Origin: JAQVXR01 sp050945755
GTDB lineage: Bacteria > Bacillota > Dehalobacteriia > Dehalobacteriales > Dehalobacteriaceae
Direction of reading: 5' to 3'
Assembly: GCA_050945755.1 (NCBI GenBank)
Contig: JBMNTN010000013.1
Coordinates: 1-45,173, forward strand
Length of the DNA: 45,173 nt
Shown: positions 7,918 through 16,163 of the stretch, piece after piece
How the letters are laid out: every line of letters starts with the position of its first letter
Position numbering within the stretch: position 1 is the stretch's first letter
The notes under the pieces: model-generated
Databases searched by the model: none
What the model saw: the letters and a program-made list of their open reading frames with translations, nothing else
What the model was told of the DNA's origin: nothing
Program-made: the position numbers and the translations under genes

Positions 7918-8841
7918 ATGCCTGTGCAAGTAAAAAAAAGGATTGTTTTATTATTAATTGCTTTTTTGATATTTAGTTTAGCAGGGTGTGGAGGAAATAA
8001 TACGGATGCAGTCCAGCAGCTTTCGCTGTCTGCCGAGAGTGAAGATATTAAGATCGTTACTTCATTTTATCCTATGTATTTGATGGCAGCTAATATTGCA
8101 AAAGATATTCCCGGGGTAGAAGTAGTGAACATGACGGAACCTATTACCGGATGCCTCCATGATTATCAATTCACGCCAAAAGATCTAAAATGTTTAACAG
8201 ATGCCGATTTCATGGTGATTAACGGGGCGGGCATGGAAAGTTTTCTCGATAAGGTTATAGACGGGTGCCCAGAGTTGAAGCTGATTGAAGCAAGCCGAGG
8301 CCTGGAATTAATTAAAGATGAGCATAGCGGAGAACCGAATCCCCATCTTTGGGTAAGTGTTAGTTATGCTATTGATCAAGTAAAAAATATTAGAGATCAG
8401 CTTAAGGAATTGGATGCTGGCCATGCTGAAAAATACCAGGAAAATGCAGATGTTTATCTAAGCAAACTTGATGCTCTAAGGCAAAAAATGCATGAGTCTT
8501 TGGATGATATCAGCGGGCGAGATATCGTAGCTTTTCACGATGCCTTTCCTTATTTCGCTCAGGAATTTAATCTGAATATTGTGGCTGTGATTGAAAAGGA
8601 TTCCGGGTCGGAACCAAGTGCCGGGGAATTGGCTGACTGTATCAACACTATTAAAAAGACAGGGGTAAAAACTATCTTTGCCGAGCCTCAATACCCTGCA
8701 AAAACTGCTGAAGTAATTGCCCGGGAAACAGGGGCGACGGTGTATGCACTGGACCCGGCGGTGACAGGACCGATGGATCTTGACAGCTATTTCACAATTA
8801 TGGAGAAAAATATGGAAACACTGCGGGAGGCTTTACACTAA
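7918..8841 (+). CDS. Zinc/manganese ABC transporter substrate-binding lipoprotein (ZnuA/TroA family)
   Basis: A protein of about 307 residues with a Lys-rich start, a hydrophobic segment and lipobox SLAGC, so the mature protein is a lipid-anchored, extracellular cluster A-I metal binder. Family metal ligands are visible as His in GCLHDYQ, His in NPHLW and His in AFHDAFPYF, with an acidic ligand expected near the C-terminus (DPAVTG). It lacks the His-rich loop common in ZnuA, so Zn versus Mn specificity cannot be settled by sequence. ATG 7918 follows GGGGTGA; GTG 7924 is an alternative. It ends in a TAATG overlap with the ATPase gene. Confidence 0.93.
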   Translation: MPVQVKKRIVLLLIAFLIFSLAGCGGNNTDAVQQLSLSAESEDIKIVTSFYPMYLMAANIAKDIPGVEVVNMTEPITGCLHDYQFTPKDLKCLTDADFMVINGAGMESFLDKVIDGCPELKLIEASRGLELIKDEHSGEPNPHLWVSVSYAIDQVKNIRDQLKELDAGHAEKYQENADVYLSKLDALRQKMHESLDDISGRDIVAFHDAFPYFAQEFNLNIVAVIEKDSGSEPSAGELADCINTIKKTGVKTIFAEPQYPAKTAEVIARETGATVYALDPAVTGPMDLDSYFTIMEKNMETLREALH

Positions 8842-9662
8842 TGGCGGTTGCATGTCCCAAATACCCCTTGCAGGAAAAAGGTTTTTCCTGCGGGAAATGT
8901 TGCACAAAAATTGAAAATCTCCAAGTAACCAGGGGGAAGTCGGTTATTTTGGATGGAATAAACTTGCACATTCACTGTGGTGAATTGGCAGCATTAATCG
9001 GGCCCAACGGCGCTGGAAAAAGCACTTTGCTAAAAGCGCTGATTGGTGAAATTCCTTATCGGGGAAGGGTAAGCTTTCAGAATTCTTTAGGACGGAGGAA
9101 AGCCGTACCGACCATTGGCTATGTGCCTCAACGATGGGATTTTGATTTTGGTTCACCGGTAAGCGTTTGTGATTTATTTATTGCCAGCCAGCGGATTATT
9201 CCTGTTTGGCTTACCGGACGCAAAAAAATGAAGGATAAGATTTTGGAGAGCTTGGGTAGGGTGGAAGCGGAACATTTGATTGACAGGCGGTTGGGGGAAT
9301 TATCCGGTGGTGAGATCCAACGGGTTCTTTTGGCGTTAGCGATGGAACCGGTTCCGGAATTGCTTCTCTTAGATGAACCGGTATCGGGTGTTGATTTTAG
9401 CGGCAGGCAGCTATTTTATCGAACAGTTTCCCGGCTCAGAGCAGAGTATGATCTTTCTGTAATTTTGGTTTCTCATGATCTGGAGTTAGTCAGCCATTAT
9501 GCCGACCGGATGATTTTACTAAATAAGATTGTGCAGTGTGTAGGAACCCCCAAACAGGTAATGGAGGATGAAAAAGTTAAGCGAATATTTGGCCGAGTTA
9601 TTCCTAAACTGACGGAACGAGAGATGATGCCCTATAGCCTTGAGGAAGGAAGCATGTTGTAA
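8841..9662 (+). CDS. Metal ABC transporter ATP-binding protein (ZnuC-like) with Cys-rich N-terminal extension
   Basis: A 273-residue ABC ATPase with Walker A GPNGAGKST, Q-loop region GYVPQR, signature LSGGE, Walker B LLLLDEP and the H-loop in SHD. It drives the importer formed with the genes before and after it. The first 25 residues form an extra segment with Cys5, Cys17, Cys20 and Cys21 (CGKCC), ahead of the usual start of the fold (IENLQVTRG). This could bind metal on the cytosolic side. It overlaps both neighbours by TAATG junctions, so the three genes are translationally coupled. Confidence 0.93.
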   Translation: MAVACPKYPLQEKGFSCGKCCTKIENLQVTRGKSVILDGINLHIHCGELAALIGPNGAGKSTLLKALIGEIPYRGRVSFQNSLGRRKAVPTIGYVPQRWDFDFGSPVSVCDLFIASQRIIPVWLTGRKKMKDKILESLGRVEAEHLIDRRLGELSGGEIQRVLLALAMEPVPELLLLDEPVSGVDFSGRQLFYRTVSRLRAEYDLSVILVSHDLELVSHYADRMILLNKIVQCVGTPKQVMEDEKVKRIFGRVIPKLTEREMMPYSLEEGSML

Positions 9663-10501
9663 TGGAAATTTGGAGCGGGTTAATAAGCTGGTTGCTGCCT
9701 TTTTCTTGGGCACAGCACACTTTTATGCAAAATGCTCTCCTGGCGGTGCTTTTGGTGACACCCCTTTTTGGTATGATGGGCACAATGGTGGTTAACAATC
9801 ACATGGCATTCTTTTCAGATACCATTGGACACTCGGCTTTAACAGGAATTGCGCTGGGCGTGATTTTAGGTTTACAAAACCCGTTGGGAGCAATGACAGC
9901 ATTTGCTGTTTTCATGGCATTTGCCGTATGCAACGTGAAGGAAATGACCCGTACTTCCACAGATACAGTGATCGGAGTTTTTGCGTCGGCGGCGGTTGCT
10001 TTAGGTGTTGTTATTCTGTCTCGTGGGGGAGGTTTCAGTAAATATTCAAGTTTTTTGATTGGCGACCTGTTAAGCATTACACCGGTTGAGATTGGTTTAG
10101 TTATTTTGGTGACGGTAGCATTTCTTGTGTTTTGGTTTATCGGTTTTAACCGGTTGATGTTGGTCAGCGTTCATCCTTCTCTAGCCCGGAGCCGGGGGAT
10201 CAATGTCCGCTTTGTAGAAATTTCTTTTGCTATATGCCTGGCTGTAATTGTTACTGTCTGTATACAATGGGTAGGGATTCTCATTATTAATTCTCTACTG
10301 GTTTTACCGGCGGCAGCAGCACGGAATATGGCGGTAAATATGCGTACTTATAATTTGATATCTGTATTAATTGCTGTTGTGTGCGGCATAGCAGGACTAA
10401 TTCTTTCTTATTACTGGGATACGGCGACCGGTGCAACAATTGTCCTGCTCATGGCCCTTTGTTATATAGGAACTATTGTGCAGAAGCGTATTTGGGGCTG
10501 A
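9662..10501 (+). CDS. Metal ABC transporter permease (ZnuB/TroC family)
   Basis: A 279-residue polytopic membrane protein with about eight hydrophobic segments. It has the ABC-3 family pattern: FMQNALLAVLLVTPLFGMMGTMVVNNHMAFFSDTIGHSALTGIALG near the start, and LMLVSVHPSLARSRGI in the middle. It forms the membrane channel of the Zn/Mn importer. Coupled to the ATPase gene by TAATG; the Fur-family gene follows after 50 bases. Confidence 0.93.
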   Translation: MEIWSGLISWLLPFSWAQHTFMQNALLAVLLVTPLFGMMGTMVVNNHMAFFSDTIGHSALTGIALGVILGLQNPLGAMTAFAVFMAFAVCNVKEMTRTSTDTVIGVFASAAVALGVVILSRGGGFSKYSSFLIGDLLSITPVEIGLVILVTVAFLVFWFIGFNRLMLVSVHPSLARSRGINVRFVEISFAICLAVIVTVCIQWVGILIINSLLVLPAAAARNMAVNMRTYNLISVLIAVVCGIAGLILSYYWDTATGATIVLLMALCYIGTIVQKRIWG

Positions 10502-10551
10502 AGACTAAAAGATTGGTATGGTGCAGTGCGGCCTAAAAGGAGAGGAATCAT

Positions 10552-10989
10552 GTGGACAGGGTAAAAAAGCTCTCAAGCAAATTACAAGCCCAAGGCCAAA
10601 AAATAACGAAACAAAGACGGGCGATATTAGAAGTACTGGCTGAGAGTGATAAGCCGCTGACGGCGGAAGAGGTTTACCTTTTAGTTCGTGGAAGAAAAGA
10701 AAATACCAGCTTAACTACAGTTTACCGAAATTTAAAAAAGCTCCTTGCGGCAGGATTGATTACCAGAGAAGGATTCCATGATGATAAGGCCCAATTTCAA
10801 CTGTTAAGTGATCCTCATTGCCATAATTTAGTTTGCCTGAACTGTCGTAAGGTGGTTAAAATAACGGAATGTCCCTTGGCAAGTTTTGCGAAAACGGTAG
10901 GTGAAAGGGAAGGGTTTACCATTACCGAGCACCGGATGGAACTTTACGGTTACTGTTCGGACTGTCTTCAAAGGGCAAAAAAAGAATAA
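10552..10989 (+). CDS. Fur-family transcriptional regulator (Zur/PerR/Fur type)
   Basis: A 145-residue Fur-family repressor. The N-terminal winged helix includes KITKQRRAILEVL and TSLTTVYRNLKKL. The C-terminal half has the HCHNLVCLNC segment and a second CSDC pair, the four Cys of the structural zinc site. Position at the end of a znuACB-like operon that begins with a perfect Fur-type palindrome makes Zur (zinc-sensing) the most likely subtype, but Fur or PerR cannot be excluded by sequence. GTG 10552 has AAAAGGAGAG eight bases upstream. An ATG at 10550 is out of frame. Confidence 0.92.
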   Translation: MDRVKKLSSKLQAQGQKITKQRRAILEVLAESDKPLTAEEVYLLVRGRKENTSLTTVYRNLKKLLAAGLITREGFHDDKAQFQLLSDPHCHNLVCLNCRKVVKITECPLASFAKTVGEREGFTITEHRMELYGYCSDCLQRAKKE

Positions 10990-10991
10990 AA

Positions 10992-11030
10992 GAGCCATGG
11001 AGGTCTTCTGAAGACAGCCGGGCTTTTTTA
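10992..11030 (+). terminator. Terminator after the Fur-family gene
   Basis: AGCC (10993-10996) and GGCT (11021-11024) close a hairpin that also holds the inverted pair GTCTTC/GAAGAC. A T run follows. Confidence 0.65.
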
Positions 11031-11084
11031 ATGTTAAGGGGGGTCACAGCGAAGCGTCCTAGGAACATATGGGTTCCCTGGGAA

Positions 11085-11136
11085 AGAACAAAAGCATTAC
11101 CAATGCATGCCAAAAGGCATGAAATGCTTTTGTTCT
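11085..11136. other. Long stem-loop of unknown function upstream of yedE
   Basis: A perfect 14-base inverted repeat, AGAACAAAAGCATT (11085-11098) with its complement at 11123-11136, encloses a second hairpin CATGCC-AAAA-GGCATG (11106-11121). No T run follows, so it is not a plain terminator. It lies in the 290-base gap between the Fur-family gene and the selenium/sulfur operon. It may be a MITE-like remnant, a processed RNA structure or a leader element. Confidence 0.55.
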
Positions 11137-11280
11137 AATTAATAGGACTTGAACGAGGGGGGATAACTAAATTTTATCAGGACCGAGTTATTCATAAAAA
11201 CAATTGATTGGACGTAAAACACCGCCGGAGATAAAATTTAACTGGATTAAAGAAATATTTCAATGGGGGCGGTGTGATTA

Positions 11281-12375
11281 ATGCATTTTTTTGCCACGAG
11301 AAGCGGTATCATTGTTTCAGGTCTTATTGTAGGGTTTTTGGGAGTTTTACTTGTTCTCTTGGGGAACCCGGCCAATATGGGAGTATGTATTGCTTGTTTC
11401 TACCGGGATGCAGCCGGGGCTTTAGGCTTGCACCAGGCTTCCGTCGTTCAGTATATGCGACCGGAAATTTTGGGGATTTTACTAGGTGCTTTTTTAATCA
11501 GTCTATTTGCAGGAGAATTTAAACCCCAGGGAGGGTCGGCAACGGTTTTGCGTTTTTTCCTGGGAGTTGCTGTCATGTTTGGCGCGCTGGTCTTTTTGGG
11601 CTGCCCCTTACGCATGATCTTACGTTTAGGTGGCGGTGATCTCAATGCCTTGGTTGCCTTTGCCGGTTTCGGGTGTGGGATATTGACTGGAATTTATTTT
11701 TTGAAAAAGGGATTCACCTTGGGACGTGCATATAATCAAACAACTGCGTCCGGTTTGGTGTTGCCGTTTATTTTTCTGGTACTGGCAGCATTAGCATTTT
11801 TTACGACATTATTTATTGCCAGTAACGAGGGGCCCGGTTCCCAACATGCTCCGTTTTTAATTTCTCTTGGTGCAGGACTGCTGGTAGGCATTATCAGCCA
11901 GCGTACCCGCCTTTGTATAGCCGGAGGTATTCGGGATGTCCTGTTAATGAGAGATTTTCATTTAGTTTCAGGGTTTGCAGGGGTTTTAGTTGCTGCAATA
12001 ATTATGAATCTGATCTTTCATAAATTTAATTTGGGCTTTACCGAACAGCCAATTGCCCATACTGACCATCTCTGGAATTTTCTTGGTCTCTATGTCGTCG
12101 GATTAGGTTCTACTTTTTTAGGCGGTTGTCCATTACGCCAGACAGTTTTGGCAGGACAGGGTAATATAGATTCTGCAGCAACAATTATCGGTTTTATTGT
12201 GGGAGCTGCTCTCGCCCATAATTTTGGGATTGCCGCCAGCGCCAAAGGAGTTGGCCCGGCTGGTAAATATGTGGTTATTGCTTCTATTATTTTGCTCATT
12301 GTGATTGGAATTCTTCAGAGCAGAGCTGTTTGTGCTTTTTCAAGTACGGATAAAAAAGCGGCGGCAAGAGGTTAA
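11281..12375 (+). CDS. yedE: YedE/YeeE-family transporter, selenium-metabolism type
   Basis: A 364-residue membrane protein made of two YeeE/YedE repeats with about ten hydrophobic segments. Each repeat carries a conserved Cys region: GNPANMGVCIACFYRDAAG and FLGCPLRMILRLGGGD in the first, SQRTRLCIAGGIRD and FLGGCPLRQTVLAGQG in the second. The first pattern is typical of the YedE subgroup that travels with selenium metabolism genes; related YeeE proteins carry thiosulfate. Downstream desulfurase, TusA/YedF-like and DUF3343 genes support Se/S uptake and delivery. ATG 11281 follows a GGGGGCGGTG stretch. The desulfurase gene starts three bases after the stop. Confidence 0.88.
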   Translation: MHFFATRSGIIVSGLIVGFLGVLLVLLGNPANMGVCIACFYRDAAGALGLHQASVVQYMRPEILGILLGAFLISLFAGEFKPQGGSATVLRFFLGVAVMFGALVFLGCPLRMILRLGGGDLNALVAFAGFGCGILTGIYFLKKGFTLGRAYNQTTASGLVLPFIFLVLAALAFFTTLFIASNEGPGSQHAPFLISLGAGLLVGIISQRTRLCIAGGIRDVLLMRDFHLVSGFAGVLVAAIIMNLIFHKFNLGFTEQPIAHTDHLWNFLGLYVVGLGSTFLGGCPLRQTVLAGQGNIDSAATIIGFIVGAALAHNFGIAASAKGVGPAGKYVVIASIILLIVIGILQSRAVCAFSSTDKKAAARG

Positions 12376-12378
12376 GAG

Positions 12379-13551
12379 ATGATCTACCTTGATAATGCCG
12401 CAACCAGCTATCCTAAGCCCCGAGAAGTTTGGGAAGCGCTGGAGAAACATTGGACCTATTGTGGGGGTAACCCAGGTCGGTCCGGGCATAGGCTTTCTAT
12501 TGCTGCTGGGCGGGCGGTTTTGGATGCTCGGGAAGAATTGGCGGAATTGTTTCACGCAGAACGCACCGAGCAAATCGTATTTACTCTTAACGCTACAGAT
12601 GCCATTAACATTGCTCTGAAGGGCGTTTTAAATCCGGGTGATCATGTGATAACCACCAGTATGGAGCATAATTCTGTGATCCGACCTCTGCGGGATTTTG
12701 AACGCAATGGGGGCAGTCTCACTGTTGTGAATTGCTCGCCGGAGGGTTTTGTATCATTGGAAGCGATTGCTAAGGCGATTAAACAAGATACCCGTCTGGT
12801 AGTTGTTAACCATGTCTCCAATCTCACCGGCTCGGTCCAACCAATCAAAGATATTGGCAGATTGTGCCGGGACCGGGGTGTTTTCTTCATGGTGGACGCT
12901 GCCCAGAGTGCCGGTATTTTACCAATTGATGTCCAAGAATATTATATCTCTCTGCTTGCTTTTACCGGGCACAAAGGGTTGTTTGGGCCACAAGGAACCG
13001 GTGGCCTATATGTAAAACCGGGGGTAGAGGTTCGGCCTTTGCGGGTAGGAGGTACGGGCAGCCGTTCTGATATCCAGTATCAGCCGGAATTTATGCCGGA
13101 CAGGTTGGAAGCAGGTACTGTTAATGCTTTTGGTTTGGCAGGATTGGCGGCAGGAGTTCGTTTTATTAAACGGGTAGGGCTAGATAGTATTAGAGCGAAA
13201 GAACTTTCGTTAACAAAGAGCCTTGTAGCAGGGCTAAGAGAAATTGAAGGAGTCTTGGTTTATGGACCTGAAACTCCGGAACTGGGCTCAGGAGTAATAT
13301 CCTTTAATATTCTCGGATTGGATGGGGCGGAGGTGGCCGCAGTTTTGGATGAACAGTTTGGTATATTGACCCGTCCCGGAATACACTGTGCTCCCTTGGC
13401 CCATGAGACGATTAGCACATTCCCCTATGGGGCAATTAGGTTATCCATTGGTTATTTCAATACTAAATCTGACATTGAGCAAGTGGTGGAAGCTGTAAGT
13501 ATCATTGCTCAACAAGGGCGGAAGGAGGATTTATCAAATGAGAGAAATTGA
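12379..13551 (+). CDS. Cysteine desulfurase/selenocysteine lyase-family PLP enzyme
   Basis: A 390-residue class V aminotransferase-fold enzyme. It starts MIYLDNAATSYPKP. The PLP-binding Lys is Lys199 in FTGHKGLFGP, PLP contacts include MVDAAQSAG, and the active-site Cys is Cys337 in RPGIHCAPLAHE. The family removes S or Se from cysteine or selenocysteine as a protein-bound persulfide or selenide. Its placement between a YedE-type transporter and a TusA/YedF-type carrier suggests it loads sulfur or selenium for those proteins rather than serving as the general IscS. It overlaps the next gene by 14 bases. Confidence 0.92.
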   Translation: MIYLDNAATSYPKPREVWEALEKHWTYCGGNPGRSGHRLSIAAGRAVLDAREELAELFHAERTEQIVFTLNATDAINIALKGVLNPGDHVITTSMEHNSVIRPLRDFERNGGSLTVVNCSPEGFVSLEAIAKAIKQDTRLVVVNHVSNLTGSVQPIKDIGRLCRDRGVFFMVDAAQSAGILPIDVQEYYISLLAFTGHKGLFGPQGTGGLYVKPGVEVRPLRVGGTGSRSDIQYQPEFMPDRLEAGTVNAFGLAGLAAGVRFIKRVGLDSIRAKELSLTKSLVAGLREIEGVLVYGPETPELGSGVISFNILGLDGAEVAAVLDEQFGILTRPGIHCAPLAHETISTFPYGAIRLSIGYFNTKSDIEQVVEAVSIIAQQGRKEDLSNERN

Positions 13552-13750
13552 TGTGTGCGGCATGTCCTGTCCTGAACCGGTGATTCGAACACAGCAAGAA
13601 TTGAAGAACATAACTCCCGGAGAGAAGTTGCGTGTTCTTGTGGACAGTGATACAGCACGGGAAAACATTACCCGGCTGGTTACATCCAAAAATCTAAAAA
13701 TGGAAGTAACAAAGAAAGAAGACTACTACGCCTTGGAAATTGAGGCTTAG
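13538..13750 (+). CDS. TusA/YedF-like sulfur (selenium) carrier protein
   Basis: A 70-residue TusA-fold protein with the defining CPEP motif at residues 11-14 (DVCGMSCPEPV), preceded by another Cys at position 7. Small CPxP proteins accept persulfide sulfur from cysteine desulfurases, and the YedF subgroup is linked to selenium use. ATG 13538 is preceded by GAAGGAGG nine bases upstream, and the start overlaps the end of the desulfurase gene. It is shorter than full YedF, lacking the C-terminal DsrE-like domain. Confidence 0.9.
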   Translation: MREIDVCGMSCPEPVIRTQQELKNITPGEKLRVLVDSDTARENITRLVTSKNLKMEVTKKEDYYALEIEA

Positions 13751-13751
13751 C

Positions 13752-14036
13752 ATGGGAGAAAGGGTTTGTCTGATATTGACTTTTTACTCATCTCACTTTG
13801 CCATAAAACTGGAATCGGTTTGTCAGGCTAACGACATACCCGGCAAGCTGATTCCTGTTCCCCGATCCATTAGCTCCTCTTGCGGTATTGCTTTGCAGGC
13901 GGAAGTAAGGGATCAAGAGATAATAGAACAGATGGCAAAAGAAAAAGGGATAGAAATTGAGCAGGTTATCGCATACAAGATTGAAGAAAGAAAAAGCATT
14001 TTACGTAGTTTTTTTTCTGGAAAGAGCGAGAAGTGA
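13752..14036 (+). CDS. DUF3343 protein, putative Se/S carrier
   Basis: A 94-residue protein of the DUF3343 family: LTFYSSHFAIKLESVC near the N-terminus, then GKLIPVPRSISSSCGIALQAEV with the conserved SSSCG motif. The family is found next to YedE, YedF and SelD genes and is thought to carry Se or S on its Cys; that role is inferred from genome context, not proven. It begins one base after the TusA-like stop and closes the operon. No selD, selA or selB is in the window. Confidence 0.85.
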   Translation: MGERVCLILTFYSSHFAIKLESVCQANDIPGKLIPVPRSISSSCGIALQAEVRDQEIIEQMAKEKGIEIEQVIAYKIEERKSILRSFFSGKSEK

Positions 14037-14211
14037 TAGCCCGCTTTTTGATTTATCGTCCCGGAGCATGGGTTTTAGCCGCAATTTTTTACCGAATCAA
14101 CTTTATTATAGCTTATAAAATATATAATATTTGTTCCTCCAAAATCGACATCTTTTCAGCAACAGTCATGGTATAATGCCACTTGTGAGAAATAACTAGG
14201 GAAGTATGGTA

Positions 14212-14394
14212 ATGAAGAGCTTCTTAAAAAGAGAAATAATAATAGGTGAACTAGAAAGAGAAAGACAAAGACTGGAAGATACCGTTGAAAGACATGTATA
14301 TAATCTTCAGGATGAGGCTGTTATCATAGAAAGCGAGCGAATGGATGATTTTATTGTCGTCTTTTATCGCAGCTTAAGGGAGAGAGATGTGTAA
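14212..14394 (+). CDS. Spo0E-like aspartyl-phosphate phosphatase
   Basis: A 60-residue helical protein that fits the Spo0E-like family: a first helix with GELERERQRLEDTV, then NLQDEAVIIESERMDDFIVVFYR, matching the family pattern of an N/L-rich turn, V..S..LD.LI..YY. The SERMD segment stands for the SxxLD signature, with Met in place of Leu. Family members dephosphorylate Spo0A-phosphate and delay sporulation. ATG 14212 has AGGGAAG seven bases upstream; ATG 14206 is too close. An extended -10 (TGGTATAAT, 14169-14177) lies in front, and a terminator follows. Confidence 0.72.
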   Translation: MKSFLKREIIIGELERERQRLEDTVERHVYNLQDEAVIIESERMDDFIVVFYRSLRERDV

Positions 14395-14421
14395 AAAAGG
14401 TCGGCTGTGTTTGGCCTTTTT
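14394..14421 (+). terminator. Terminator after the Spo0E-like gene
   Basis: AAAAAGGTC (14394-14402) pairs with GGCCTTTTT (14413-14421) through nine pairs including one G-U; the right arm ends in five T. Confidence 0.82.
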
Positions 14422-14513
14422 CATGTAAGATAAATGATTAGAAACAACAACCCCCAAAAAAGTTTTTCTCAACCCGAATAATATTTATGAAAACTTAAAC
14501 AGGGGTGAGAAAA

Positions 14514-15890
14514 GTGAAGAAAGTATTAGCACTGCTATTGACTGTGGCCTTTATCACGGTTATTGCAGTACCGGCATTTGCCGCTCCTCAGGGTGTGGGG
14601 AAAGGTGTCCAGGCAAAAGTACATGTTCAGAAATACGAGAAATTTAAATTTAAGGATGTTTTTAAAGGGCACTGGGCGGAAGCAGCCATTATGAAAATGT
14701 TTTTAAAAGGCACGATTAAAGGTTATCCGGATGGTTGTTATAGGCCTAGTAATGTTGTCACCAAAGCGGAAGCAGTAGTGATGCTGGTTAATGATCTGGG
14801 GTTAACAGCAGATGTTGATGATGTAGACCTTAGTAAGTTTAAGCATGCCAAACAAATTCCTGTTTGGGCGCAGGAAGAAGTAAAAATCGCATACGAATTA
14901 GGGATTTTAACTAAAGAAGATTTAAAATCATTCCGACCAAATCAAGGAGCAAAGAGAATTTTTGTTGCAGCAATGATTACCCGAGCTTTGGAATTAGACG
15001 AAGATGCTACCATGGAAGCTCTCAATTTTAAGGATGTTAATGATATTCCTTCGGACTTAATTGGTGTAGTGCGATTAATGGTTAAATCCGGTATCATGAA
15101 AGGTACTCCGGGAAACTGCTTTTTGCCCAACAAACCTATTACCCGGGCCGAGATGGCAGTACTTTTAGGCCGGGTGGATGATGATAAAAAGGGTTACATA
15201 GGGTTAAAGAAAGTAAGCGGGACTTTTATTGAAGTAGATGATGGTGAGATTATCATCGAACGAAATGGGGCAGAACGGGAATTTGAATTAGCAGATCGAG
15301 TGAAGGTTTATCTTGTGGGAGAAGACGGCGAAGACAAAATTTCCCTTAAAGAGCTGGAGGAAGGCTACCACGTAAAATTAACATTTAATGAAGATGGTGA
15401 GGTTTATATCATTAGAGCATCAGAGCCTGATGAAGAAAAAGTGGAGCTTAAAGAATTTAAAGGGGAAATCACGGATATAGATAGTGATGAGATTGAGATT
15501 AAAAAGGGCAAGGATACGTACTCCTTTGCAATTACTAAAGATACCGAAATTGAGATAGGGGATGTTGATGAGCCAGATTGGGATGATTTACAGGAAGGAT
15601 TCCAGGTGGTAATTGAAGCTGAAGATGACGAAGAAGAGGCAGTTACCATTAAGGCTATCGTAAAAGAATATAAAGGCACGATCATAGATTTAGACGAAGA
15701 CGATGATACTATGACGATTAAGACAAAGACTGGGCGGGAATATACATTTAATATTGAAGACGCTGAAATCGAGATTGACGATGATGATGCCGATTTAGAT
15801 GATTTGCTGGACGAATATGAAGATGATGATGAACTTGCGGTTGAAATCACAGCATGCGGCTCTATCGCCCTTCAAATTAGTGTAGAATAA
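14514..15890 (+). CDS. SLH-domain surface protein with acidic repeat region
   Basis: A protein of about 458 residues, secreted through a signal peptide (KKVLALLLTVAFITVIAVPAFA, cleavage after AFA). Three SLH domains follow: about residues 45-100 (FKDVFKGHWAE, GYPDGCYRPSNVVTKAEAV), 110-165 (IPVWAQEEVKIAYELGI) and 175-225 (DIPSDLIGVVRLMVKSGIMKG, TRAEMAVLLGR). These anchor proteins to cell-wall polymers. The C-terminal half has three or four beta-rich units of pattern 'GTI..ID.D...I.I....G.EYTF.I..D.EIE', very rich in Asp and Glu, which could bind calcium or other cations. GTG 14514 follows AGGGGTGAG; the in-frame GTG 14505 lies inside that site. Monocistronic. Confidence 0.9.
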   Translation: MKKVLALLLTVAFITVIAVPAFAAPQGVGKGVQAKVHVQKYEKFKFKDVFKGHWAEAAIMKMFLKGTIKGYPDGCYRPSNVVTKAEAVVMLVNDLGLTADVDDVDLSKFKHAKQIPVWAQEEVKIAYELGILTKEDLKSFRPNQGAKRIFVAAMITRALELDEDATMEALNFKDVNDIPSDLIGVVRLMVKSGIMKGTPGNCFLPNKPITRAEMAVLLGRVDDDKKGYIGLKKVSGTFIEVDDGEIIIERNGAEREFELADRVKVYLVGEDGEDKISLKELEEGYHVKLTFNEDGEVYIIRASEPDEEKVELKEFKGEITDIDSDEIEIKKGKDTYSFAITKDTEIEIGDVDEPDWDDLQEGFQVVIEAEDDEEEAVTIKAIVKEYKGTIIDLDEDDDTMTIKTKTGREYTFNIEDAEIEIDDDDADLDDLLDEYEDDDELAVEITACGSIALQISVE

Positions 15891-15919
15891 TTAATGTTTA
15901 AAATAGTAACAAGTTTACC

Positions 15920-15957
15920 AGAGGGGTTCCACTGAAGGAACCTCTTTATTTTTTTGC
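15920..15957 (+). terminator. Terminator after the SLH gene
   Basis: AGAGGGGTTCC (15920-15930) pairs, with a two-base bulge, with GGAACCTCT (15937-15945), followed by a T-rich tract. The remaining bases up to 16163 show no clear gene or structure. Confidence 0.8.
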
Positions 15958-16163
15958 TTAAAGCCTGGTGACATGCATAGTGTGTTGAAAAGTCCCCCTT
16001 TGGGAAAAATTCAATTCAATTAATTGGAAAGTATTAGCCGGAACTGTAACTGGAGGAAAAACGTCTAATATAAAATAACTGTTTTAGACCCCTCTTTCCA
16101 AAAAAGTGGATACACACAGCTACACAGATAAAAATTAATTGCATTAGGGAGTGACGGCTTATC

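Noticed and set aside
15404..15850. Minus-strand 148-codon Ser-rich open frame
   Set aside because: It is the antisense of the Asp/Glu-rich repeats of the SLH gene; GAT/GAA codons read as Ser/Phe on the other strand. No RBS or family.
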